Shown: positions 1 to 5,681 of the stretch, in pieces | How positions within the stretch are numbered: position 1 is the first letter of the stretch | Layout: each line of letters starts with the position of its first letter | NCBI GenBank assembly: GCA_913061385.1 | Contig: CAJXTM010000172.1 | Coordinates: 1-7,159, forward strand | Reading direction: 5' to 3' | Origin: an uncultured Rhodopirellula sp. | GTDB taxonomy: Bacteria; Planctomycetota; Planctomycetia; Pirellulales; Pirellulaceae | DNA length: 7,159 nucleotides | Translations under genes and position numbers: made by a program | The notes under the pieces: model-generated | Databases searched by the model: none | What the model saw: only the letters and a program-made list of their open reading frames with translations | Told to the model about the DNA's origin: nothing

Positions 1-47
1 CTACACGTAAGGAGTCGTCGGCAGCGTCAGATGTGTATAAGAGACAG
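1..47 (+). other. Nextera/Tn5 sequencing adapter (artefact)
   Basis: This stretch is synthetic. Positions 1-6 match the end of the Illumina P5 arm, 7-14 (GTAAGGAG) match the i5 index I remember as Nextera S505, 15-28 match the Read 1 adapter, and 29-47 are the 19-bp Tn5 mosaic end. Genomic sequence begins at 48. The adapter creates two false protein ends: a tail LSLIHI on the minus-strand dehydrogenase and an ORF starting MYKRQ on the plus strand. It should be trimmed before any annotation. Confidence 0.98.
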
Positions 48-1256
48 GTAGATACGCCCACGACCAATGTTCTTATCGAGATCATACTTTTGGACGATGC
101 CTCGCAAATACGATCCCTCTCGAACCCAATTTCCCTCTTGGATGATTCCTCTGTACATGTCGACGATATAGAGGCAACCATCTGGGCCTGTGGCGCTATT
201 CACTGGGCGAAAGTTGGCATCTTTTGCGGCGATGAACTCTTCGTTTTCATAGGCATTGGCAACCACGATTCTACCTTCGTCGTTGATGACTTTTGCGCGC
301 CGGACTAATCTGCCTACGGGCTCGGGAATGATCAGGTTGCCGGAAAAATCGGCCGGCATGCGGTCACCACGATAAATCGATTGGCCACAGCATCCGGTAA
401 ATCGATTCAAAGAGTTATCGTCACGGACTCGACCGCGACCGCCCTGTACGTCCGGAACATTATCGATTGGAAAACATTCGCGGAATCCTTCCACTTGCTC
501 ACCCGGCAAAGAGAATTTGCCGTACACGATGGGCCTTTGAAAATCCATCGCGGGATTCTCACCACCCGCTGTTGAGTAAAAGATGCGGCCTTCGTCGTCG
601 TGGGTGAGACCCCATTGTCCCGAGCCATGCGATAGGGGCTCGCGAATCACATCGCCATCGGTGCAGCGATAGCGGTGAGCCGAATAAGTGGTGTACAACC
701 AATTGTCAATATTCCAAATCAAACCACTTGGTTGATGCTCGAGGTTTCCCCCGCGATCTCCCCCCTCATGCCACATCTCTATTTTGTCGGCAACGCCATC
801 ATCATTGGTGTCTTGATAGCTTTTTAAATCAAAGGTGTTGGTCTCGCGGATGATGACCCGATCCAGTAGGGGCAGAACCATTCGCGGCAGCGACAGATTG
901 TCTGCGAAAATCGTGTGCTTATCATAAATGCCGTCACCATCGGTATCCTCGTGGCGTGACACGCGACTGACCGGTTCGAGTTGGTTATTTCCATCAATTT
1001 CCTGCATGTAGCTTCGCATCTCGACAACGTACATCCGGCCATTGCCGTCCCAAGCAATCGCTGTGGGTTCATGAATTTGCGGTTCTGCAAGAACCGGAGT
1101 CAAACTGTAACCCGGTTGGATTTTCATTGTCGCGATTGAGTCCTCCGGCGAGAGCGGAGGAGCTGGGGAACTCTGGTCGTTCGCATAAATGAAGCAAAGT
1201 GAGTGCAAGGCCGAAAACACAAACAGGCTCGCTCGAAAATACAATGTCACGTTCAT
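48..1256 (-). CDS. PVC-type membrane-bound dehydrogenase, N-terminal part (3' truncated)
   Basis: This encodes the first 403 residues of an exported beta-propeller dehydrogenase of the kind expanded in Pirellula and Verrucomicrobia (TIGR02604/DUF7133-like). Family members usually continue into HEAT-like repeats and a C-terminal c-type haem domain; here that part is lost at the adapter junction, so no haem motif can be seen. The chosen start is the ATG at 1256, because residues 1-25 then form a clean signal peptide ending FIYA before NDQ; an in-frame ATG at 1295 would add 13 residues ahead of it. The propeller begins with PGYSLTPVLAEP (48-59) and EPTAIAWDGNGRMYVVEM (63-80). Two Ca-binding-type loops are visible: DTDGDGIYD (104-112) and DTNDDGVAD (149-157). 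The family motif GPDGCLYIVDMYRG lies near the cut end. No good Shine-Dalgarno sequence precedes the start. Substrate is unknown; sugars or alcohols are plausible. It diverges from the beta-helix gene. Confidence 0.9.
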
Positions 1257-1632
1257 AACCAAGGATGGGGGCGGGGCGAAATCAAGGGCAGGCAAACATT
1301 CCAGCGTTCGCTGCGGTCAGTTTGGCATCATCAGTATACTGGTCTGAAATGCCGACGTTCTAGACTTACTGATTCGGGCTCAAGTCGCTTCTGTCATAGA
1401 GTTTCTACGGATCGACGTATTGTTATGAGGTGATTGCTTGATGGAATGCAGTTCCACCGCTGGACCGCCGGAATGATGCGTCATGAACATTCTGATCGCA
1501 ACTGGAGTTAGCAGAACGTACGCGTAGTGCATCCGCGATAGAATAGCCGCGAATAAAGAGAGAGGCGTAGCCGTCACGTTGCGGACCCTTTCAGTAAATA
1601 AAATGTGATTACATACTTTTTGAGGCAACATC
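1257..1632. promoter_or_regulatory. Divergent intergenic region between dehydrogenase and beta-helix genes
   Basis: These 376 bp must hold the promoters of both divergent genes. The last 60 bp before the plus-strand gene are AT-rich and contain TAAAAT at 1599-1604. TTGCGG at 1579-1584 lies only 14 bp upstream of it, too short for a confident sigma-70 pair. No RNA gene, strong hairpin or convincing small gene was seen. ORFs crossing this interval have unconvincing protein sequences. Confidence 0.5.
1622..1625 (+). promoter_or_regulatory. Shine-Dalgarno GAGG for the beta-helix gene
   Basis: GAGG lies 7 nt before the ATG at 1633. It supports that start, which also gives a full signal peptide. 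Confidence 0.55.
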
Positions 1633-3048
1633 ATGTTTGTGAGAAATTTCTTAGAACGACAAAGGTTGGCATCATTCATCCGCGTTGTTTTCAGTTTCGT
1701 TCCTTTGAGTTGCGTGCTATTCACACACAGCAGCGCGGCGGATTATTACATCGATTCGGTCAACGGGTCTGATCTCAATGACGGTCTCTCGATAAGTACT
1801 CCATGGATGTCGCATGTGAAAGCGGAGACAACACCGCTGTTGGCGGGAGATGTCGTCCACTTCAAAAAGGGATCTGCCTTTTCCGGAAGTATTTCGATTA
1901 GTGAATCTGGCACCGCGGCTAAGCCGATACGACTTACGTCTTACGGGAGTGGCACGCTGCCAAAATTTACCAATCCAACTACACGCGATGACGATGGCAA
2001 CGCAATGATCGTTGGCGGCGACTACATCATTGTCGAAAACCTGCATTTTCACGATACCCCGGGTGAGCACGTGTCCGGGATGCTCATCATGACAAGACTG
2101 GCCGCACTTCGGATCAAGGAAGGTGCCAATCATTGCATTATCCGCGAGAATGAATTCATCAACACCGGTCAGGGAATCATGTCAGCTGGCGAGCATACAT
2201 TGATAACAGAGAATTACCTGGATGGTCCGAGTTATGCCTTGTGGCGAACGTCAAAAAGCAGCTGGGGACCGATGGGGATACACCTAAACATCGGAAACCA
2301 AGAAGTCTCGTACAACACAATTAAGAACTTTGGAACGAAAGATAGCCCATGGGGTTCTGACGGCGGCGCTATAGAAATTGATTGCGGAAGATATCATAAA
2401 AAGTCTATCTACATTCACCATAATTATTCGGAGGGCAATGCTGGATTCATTGAATCCAGCTGGGACTACGATTGGCCGAGATATCGGCAGGAAATCTACA
2501 ACTGGAGAGTGTCCTTCAATGTTTGCTACGACGGGCAGTCATGGCTGTTCATGTTGGCTCCCTGCACCGGTGTTTATTTCGATAATAATACGATTGCGCG
2601 ATACAATAACTTTGGGAGGTCCCAAGATGCCGGCGCACGCATTGATGTGCGCGGCGGGATGCCTGTTGGCGAACCTTCTGGGGCCCATTTCAGAAACAAT
2701 CTGTTTATCTATTCGTCTTCGCCTTTTAGCGGGAATCGAGCTGGCGGCGCTCTCAAAACATCCAACTGGTACTCGAAGTACAAATCTCCGGGCACTCAAT
2801 ATAACGGTGACAGCAGCCAGGCAGGCAGCGGCGACCCGTGCCTGGTTGATTTGCAGCAACAGGATTATCACCTCAAGGCAGATAGCCCACTGCGTGGCAA
2901 AGCGATCAACCTCAGTGAGTTCTATCAATCAGACTTTGATGGTAGTCCATTACCCAAAACCGGCAACTGGGACATCGGTGCGATTCAGTACAACGCTATC
3001 AGACCGACGAAAAGTTTGCAGCCGAAAAATCGACAAGGTGAGCGTTGA
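1633..3048 (+). CDS. Secreted right-handed parallel beta-helix protein (pectate-lyase-like)
   Basis: This 471-aa exported protein has the layout of parallel beta-helix polysaccharide-active proteins. Residues 1-36 are a long signal peptide ending THSSAA. The mature protein opens with YYIDSVNGSDLNDGLS, the usual start of DUF1565/pectate-lyase-like domains (typically YYVDxxxGsDsNDGls). The middle consists of helix rungs rich in Asn and Ile, such as YIIVENLHFHDT, HCIIRENEFINTG, HTLITENYLDGP, SIYIHHNYSEGN and GVYFDNNTIARYNN. The C-terminus has SPLRGKAI followed by DFDGSPLPKTGNWDIGAIQY, the closing signature of many planctomycete and Bacteroidota beta-helix proteins. No second catalytic or cell-wall anchor domain is present. 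I cannot assign a polysaccharide lyase or glycoside hydrolase family or a catalytic residue from the sequence alone. The substrate is probably an algal or plant polysaccharide. The gene appears monocistronic: a hairpin follows and there is no close downstream plus-strand gene. Confidence 0.87.
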   Translation: MFVRNFLERQRLASFIRVVFSFVPLSCVLFTHSSAADYYIDSVNGSDLNDGLSISTPWMSHVKAETTPLLAGDVVHFKKGSAFSGSISISESGTAAKPIRLTSYGSGTLPKFTNPTTRDDDGNAMIVGGDYIIVENLHFHDTPGEHVSGMLIMTRLAALRIKEGANHCIIRENEFINTGQGIMSAGEHTLITENYLDGPSYALWRTSKSSWGPMGIHLNIGNQEVSYNTIKNFGTKDSPWGSDGGAIEIDCGRYHKKSIYIHHNYSEGNAGFIESSWDYDWPRYRQEIYNWRVSFNVCYDGQSWLFMLAPCTGVYFDNNTIARYNNFGRSQDAGARIDVRGGMPVGEPSGAHFRNNLFIYSSSPFSGNRAGGALKTSNWYSKYKSPGTQYNGDSSQAGSGDPCLVDLQQQDYHLKADSPLRGKAINLSEFYQSDFDGSPLPKTGNWDIGAIQYNAIRPTKSLQPKNRQGER

Positions 3049-3067
3049 GCGCAACGTGATCCTCATG

Positions 3068-3090
3068 CGATAAACCCCAGGTGTTTATCG
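3068..3090 (+). terminator. Hairpin downstream of the beta-helix gene, terminator-like
   Basis: CGATAAAC (3068-3075) pairs perfectly with GTTTATCG (3083-3090) around a 7-nt loop, starting 20 nt after the stop codon at 3048. No T-tract follows, so it is not a canonical rho-independent terminator; it could stabilise the 3' end of the mRNA or assist termination. A smaller hairpin CGTTG/CAACG (3043-3056) spans the stop codon. Confidence 0.4.
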
Positions 3091-3550
3091 GAACGTACTC
3101 AGGGGATACCTGCCCCTGCGACCAGATTAACGCCTTTGCTTGGAATTCCATTCCGCTCATAAACTTGCATCCCAAGAATCAAACGCGACGCAACTGGTGC
3201 GTGTGGATCAAGAAGAAAGTCTGTCACCGGATGACCCAAATGCGACTAGCGAGCTTCTCATGCAACAATAACGACTGTGCCAGCTCAACTTTTGCTCTTG
3301 CTCGCATTGTTATGGAAAGCCGCCCGTGGTGAGTGAAATCGGGTCAGATTTACAGACTGCCGCAAGCTGGCGTTCAGGACTTTGTTAAACAGGGATTGCT
3401 GCCGAGATGGGATGAACGTTGATCCCCTCATTGTCCTCGGTGTCAATATCGCTACAACGGTGGGCTGCTAACCAGTGGGGGTGACCCAAGAGAAATGGGT
3501 ATCGTTCGAAGTTTCATTTTTCGTCTCTTACAATGAGTGCCCAGACGAGG

Positions 3551-3566
3551 GTTCAAACGTTGGAAC
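3551..3566. repeat. Near-perfect 16-bp palindrome centred on AACGTT
   Basis: GTTCAAACGTTGGAAC equals its own reverse complement at 14 of 16 positions. It lies in the gene-poor interval. It could be a protein-binding site or chance; it is not placed as an obvious promoter operator. Confidence 0.3.
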
Positions 3567-3637
3567 GATTCCTATTTGTTCGTTCGGAATGAGCAGCAGC
3601 ATTAAAGGTGGATGCAAATCGTAGGACGCCGATGTGA

Positions 3638-3651
3638 TGCTGACCTCAGCA
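3638..3651. repeat. Inverted repeat TGCTGA-CC-TCAGCA beyond the minus-strand unit
   Basis: Perfect 6-bp arms with a 2-bp centre, 37 bp beyond the stop codon of the minus-strand lipoprotein gene. As RNA it would form a 5-bp stem with a 4-nt loop. No T-tract follows on the minus strand, so a terminator role is only a suggestion. Confidence 0.3.
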
Positions 3652-3688
3652 ATGACGAACAACCGTATGACTGCACTTCGATGCCGAT

Positions 3689-4207
3689 TCAACGAATGAA
3701 AATACTCGTGGCGTCGATCTGTACCGTGTTGACTGGTTCCAAATAGGTAGCCAATCCCTGAACCACAACGACATCACCCTTGGATACACCTAGCAACTGT
3801 CGGGCGTCAACTGGCAGCACACTCCCGCTATCATCCAAAATGCGTACCACAGCCTTGGGAGCGTTCTTCAACTTGCGTTTGCAGAACGGACAGTTGTCTA
3901 CATGCGTTGGATTGCCGCCAGCATGCGACTGGTCAGGTAACTGGGACACGATGAACGACGCGGCACCCGTCTGAAACGGTTCCATATCTCCGGCGTCAAT
4001 ACGGCCGGCAAGCACCATCAGCGCTGTTTGGGTGCCCGATTCCTTGATGTCAGTTGGGCTCAGTGCCCCAGCGGGTTCCGTTTCGAGAATATAATGGTTC
4101 TCGCTAGACCGTGGTCCGGAGTAGGTGGCAACTTGTTGGCTACCGCAACCCGTGGCGAGGATGCCCAAAAAAGGGAGTAGCCGAAAAACTTGTCTATTCG
4201 ACATCAT
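3689..4207 (-). CDS. Putative lipoprotein with HxxxCxxC motif and OB-like C-terminal half
   Basis: 172 aa. The N-terminus MMSNRQVFRLLPFLGILATGC is a lipoprotein signal with the acylated Cys at residue 21, so the protein should be membrane-anchored on the periplasmic side. Residues 62-90 (ALMVLAGRID to ASFIVSQLP) read as beta strands. H95, H102, C106 and C109 follow, the last three forming HVDNCPFC, a plausible metal site. The tail (117-172; AVVRILDDSGSVLPVDARQLLGV, then DVVVVQGLATYL) looks like a small beta-barrel of the OB type; the fold is my inference. It starts 3 nt after the stop of the His-rich lipoprotein gene, so the two should be co-transcribed and perhaps coupled. There are two consecutive ATG codons (4207 and 4204), and the GAAGGA at 4215-4220 could serve either. 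Function is not recognised; context suggests metal handling. Confidence 0.82.
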   Translation of the reverse strand: MMSNRQVFRLLPFLGILATGCGSQQVATYSGPRSSENHYILETEPAGALSPTDIKESGTQTALMVLAGRIDAGDMEPFQTGAASFIVSQLPDQSHAGGNPTHVDNCPFCKRKLKNAPKAVVRILDDSGSVLPVDARQLLGVSKGDVVVVQGLATYLEPVNTVQIDATSIFIR

Positions 4208-4210
4208 TTA

Positions 4211-4723
4211 CTATTCCTTCGAAACTGTTACCTGGGCCTTCAGGGTGTTAATCGCATTCTCGATTTGCTTGGCGACGTCGGAGTAGTCTTTGCCTTGGCT
4301 TTCATCGTGCATCTTTTCATCCACGTCGCCGTAGGAAGCAAAAAGCTGCTCAATCGCAGCGTTCAATTGCTTTTGCGTAGTGTCATCTCTGCCAGAGTTT
4401 TTAACCAACTCTTCGATAACCTCTAGTAAGTGCCCGACATCGTGGAGAGGTCCATGAGCGGCATCAGCATCGTCCGTGGCAAAAGCGTCGGCGATCGCTT
4501 TGTGCGTGACAAGCAAGTCAGCCACCGCCTCGCTATAGGTGTTCGGGTGAGTCGCTTCGCCGGTCTTAACCTCACCCTCGTGCCCCTCGTGATCGTGCCC
4601 CTCGTGATCGTGAGATGTGGCAGCGTCAGACCTCTCTGCATTTCCTGATTGCGTGCAGCCTGAGCCAGCAGCCACGATGAAAAGGAACAGGCCAGCCAGT
4701 GAAAATTGAATGAAACGGGTCAT
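4211..4723 (-). CDS. His-rich putative metal-binding lipoprotein
   Basis: 170 aa from the chosen start. The reading frame stays open up to an ATG at 4915, but the ATG at 4723 gives MTRFIQFSLAGLFLFIVAAGSGC, a typical lipoprotein signal with the acylated Cys at residue 23, while the 64 upstream residues look non-coding. No Shine-Dalgarno precedes 4723. Residues 37-51 (SHDHEGHDHEGHEGE) are a His/Glu/Asp-rich stretch typical of zinc or other divalent-metal chelating segments. The rest (about 60-170) is strongly helical, with further His residues in THKAIADAF, AAHGPLHDVGHLLEVIEEL and DEKMHDES, and could be a helical bundle. It is the first gene of a two-gene minus-strand unit and diverges from the ZigA-type GTPase operon. 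No named family was recognised; a periplasmic metal buffer or donor is the simplest inference. Confidence 0.82.
   Translation of the reverse strand: MTRFIQFSLAGLFLFIVAAGSGCTQSGNAERSDAATSHDHEGHDHEGHEGEVKTGEATHPNTYSEAVADLLVTHKAIADAFATDDADAAHGPLHDVGHLLEVIEELVKNSGRDDTTQKQLNAAIEQLFASYGDVDEKMHDESQGKDYSDVAKQIENAINTLKAQVTVSKE
4215..4220 (-). promoter_or_regulatory. Shine-Dalgarno GAAGGA inside the end of the upstream gene
   Basis: On the minus strand GAAGGA lies 7 nt before the ATG at 4207 and 10 nt before the second ATG at 4204. It overlaps the last codons of the His-rich lipoprotein gene, as expected for a compact operon. Confidence 0.6.
4581..4610 (-). repeat. 15-bp exact tandem duplication coding the HDHEG unit
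   Basis: TGCCCCTCGTGATCG occurs twice in immediate succession (4581-4595 and 4596-4610) inside the His-rich lipoprotein gene. It encodes a repeated HDHEG pentapeptide. The length keeps the frame, so copy number could vary between strains and change the number of metal ligands. Confidence 0.9.
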
Positions 4724-4950
4724 GACAACATTGCAGGTGTGAGGATCGGGCGAAGCGAAACGAGACATTGGCAGAGCACGAAACTTGCTCGGACTTAGTC
4801 CAAGTTGATCGTCTGCGAGTCCTCGACAAACCTCAACACTTCCTTGAGTTACGATCAAGCATCGCCAAGATTCATGGGGGACATCATCCGCATTCAACAT
4901 GACCGCTGTTCCCAAGACTGTTTTACTCTATTCAAGAATCCTACAAAAAT

Positions 4951-5001
4951 CTTGCACGCGATGCAATACGACTGCTTGTGCAAGTGTATTGCAGCTGCAA
5001 G
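4951..5001. promoter_or_regulatory. Cluster of TTGCA/TGCAA half-sites and interleaved inverted repeats
   Basis: TTGCA occurs at 4952 and 4989, and TGCAA at 4962, 4979 and 4996, the last three spaced exactly 17 bp apart. They form TTGCA-N5-TGCAA (4952-4966), CTTG-TG-CAAG (4975-4984) and a perfect 12-bp palindrome TTGCAGCTGCAA (4989-5000). Longer pairings also exist: CTTGCAC (4951-4957) with GTGCAAG (4978-4984), and TGCAATAC (4962-4969) with GTATTGCA (4986-4993). It lies near the centre of the divergent region, as expected for a shared operator. No known regulator is assigned. Confidence 0.5.
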
Positions 5002-5233
5002 ATTGGACCGGCTGCTGAAAATGTTCAAAGTCAGGAAATTCAGCCGAAGCGAGATCAAGGTCAGTTCCTAGCGTTGATCGGATTTGTGGGTATGTCAAAC
5101 CTGTGCTCATCAAACAACTCGGTTTCTTCGCAACGGTGCTTACCAAATCACAGTTTTTGTTGAGTTACATGATGCAGCTAGTTAACCACCACCCTTCATT
5201 GTTGGGTTAGGCAGCGCATGCGTCTGTCGCCAC

Positions 5234-5237
5234 GGAG
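5234..5237 (+). promoter_or_regulatory. Shine-Dalgarno GGAG for the exported-protein gene
   Basis: GGAG lies 9 nt before the ATG at 5247 and supports that start. Confidence 0.65.
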
Positions 5238-5246
5238 AGCAAAAAC

Positions 5247-5678
5247 ATGCGATTTTACTTTACATTTGCTGCCATCTGCGTAGCAATCGGTGTTCTTCCG
5301 ACCAACTTTTCTGTCGCGCAGCAACCGCCGACATCGCTGACAGTGGTCGTTCCGGATGGGACCATAGCATCATTACTCCCGCCAATGCCGGAGGGGTCGA
5401 CGGTGTGTGTTCTTGTTCGAAATGGAGCTGAACGGGAAGACGTCATCCACTCACGGGCATTCAAAATGCGTCTTGCAACTCATTTCATTCATTGCAGCAA
5501 CTGTGAGTCCCACATGACAGCAATTTATCGGGAACGCCTGCAAAACCATGGGGCGATCGTGATCGATCTGCGGACTTTTCCACGGTCAAAACTTCCAGTT
5601 CTCCTGCAGGCACAAGTGCAATCGGCGTCAAAAACTTCCGACGGCCTGTCACTCTCTTACCTTTTTCCCCGGCGCTGA
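5247..5678 (+). CDS. Exported protein with H-x2-HC-x2-C-x2-H motif
   Basis: 143 aa and the first gene of the plus-strand operon. Residues 1-24 are a signal peptide ending FSVA before QQPP, giving a mature periplasmic or secreted protein of about 119 residues. It lacks a lipobox. The mature part starts with a likely beta strand, SLTVVVPDG. At 79-89 it has HFIHCSNCESH, with H79, H82, C83, C86 and H89 in a spacing that could hold zinc or another soft metal, followed by a helix, MTAIYRERLQNHG, and a strand, AIVIDLRTF. No membrane segment is present after the signal. I do not recognise a family: it is too short for a ZnuA-type binding protein and not like ZinT. The next gene, a ZigA-type GTPase, begins 3 nt after its stop, so the two are almost certainly co-transcribed and a metal-related role is likely by association. 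Confidence 0.82.
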   Translation: MRFYFTFAAICVAIGVLPTNFSVAQQPPTSLTVVVPDGTIASLLPPMPEGSTVCVLVRNGAEREDVIHSRAFKMRLATHFIHCSNCESHMTAIYRERLQNHGAIVIDLRTFPRSKLPVLLQAQVQSASKTSDGLSLSYLFPRR

Positions 5679-5681
5679 ACA

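Larger units (their letters stand above)
3049..3688. other. Gene-poor interval, possibly decayed DNA
   Basis: About 640 bp between the beta-helix gene and the convergent lipoprotein unit. The longest ATG-started frame (3081-3332, plus) gives a Cys- and Trp-rich peptide that resembles no protein I know. Short open stretches in other frames look more protein-like, for example one containing QLVRVDQEESLSPDDPN just upstream of the stop near 3270 and one containing CPRCQYRYNGG near 3430-3470. They are broken by stops, so eroded coding sequence is possible. No transposase, tRNA or repeat array was recognised. Several inverted repeats in the interval are listed separately. Confidence 0.4.
4724..5246. 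promoter_or_regulatory. Divergent control region of the putative metal locus
   Basis: These 523 bp separate the His-rich lipoprotein gene (minus) from the exported-protein/GTPase operon (plus). ORFs across it in either direction lack recognisable protein features, so I treat it as non-coding. A possible plus-strand promoter is TTGTTG at 5157-5162 and TAGTTA at 5179-5184 with a 16-bp spacer (weak). CGCATGCG at 5215-5222 is an 8-bp palindrome close to the plus-strand gene. I looked for the Fur/Zur-type 7-1-7 palindrome (TGATAAT-N-ATTATCA) and saw none. The dense half-site cluster near 4951-5001 is listed separately. Confidence 0.55.

Noticed and set aside
33..308. Plus-strand ORF beginning MYKRQ
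   Set aside because: Its start lies in the adapter and the rest is the antisense of the dehydrogenase gene.
1257..1295. 13-residue N-terminal extension of the dehydrogenase from the ATG at 1295
   Set aside because: MPALDFAPPPSLV would bury the signal peptide; the ATG at 1256 places it at the N-terminus.
1471..1492. Weak inverted repeat GAATG...CATTC in the left divergent region
   Set aside because: Only 5-bp arms with a 12-bp spacer, which is expected by chance at this length.
1380..1724. Minus-strand 114-aa ORF across the divergent region
   Set aside because: It overlaps the signal-peptide region of the beta-helix gene, and its sequence has no recognisable domain or Shine-Dalgarno support.
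2378..3073. 231-aa plus-strand ORF in a second frame
   Set aside because: It is a shadow of the beta-helix gene, whose own frame has a signal peptide and coherent repeats.
3081..3332. 83-aa plus-strand ORF
   Set aside because: Its Cys/Trp/Arg-rich composition resembles no protein I know, its start lies inside a hairpin, and no Shine-Dalgarno is seen.
3540..3580. tRNA-like GGTTCAAAC segment
   Set aside because: No acceptor, D or anticodon stems can be built around it; the segment is part of a palindrome.
4724..4915. 64-residue upstream extension of the His-rich lipoprotein
   Set aside because: It would place the lipoprotein signal internally; the extension has no domain features or Shine-Dalgarno.
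4805..5146. Overlapping ORFs on both strands in the divergent region (plus 4805-5071, minus 4928-5146)
   Set aside because: Neither has a ribosome site, recognisable motif or natural composition, and both run over the inverted-repeat cluster.
4724..5246. Classical Zur/Fur box
   Set aside because: No AT-rich 7-1-7 palindrome of the TGATAAT-N-ATTATCA kind is present; the GC-containing TTGCA/TGCAA array is a different motif.
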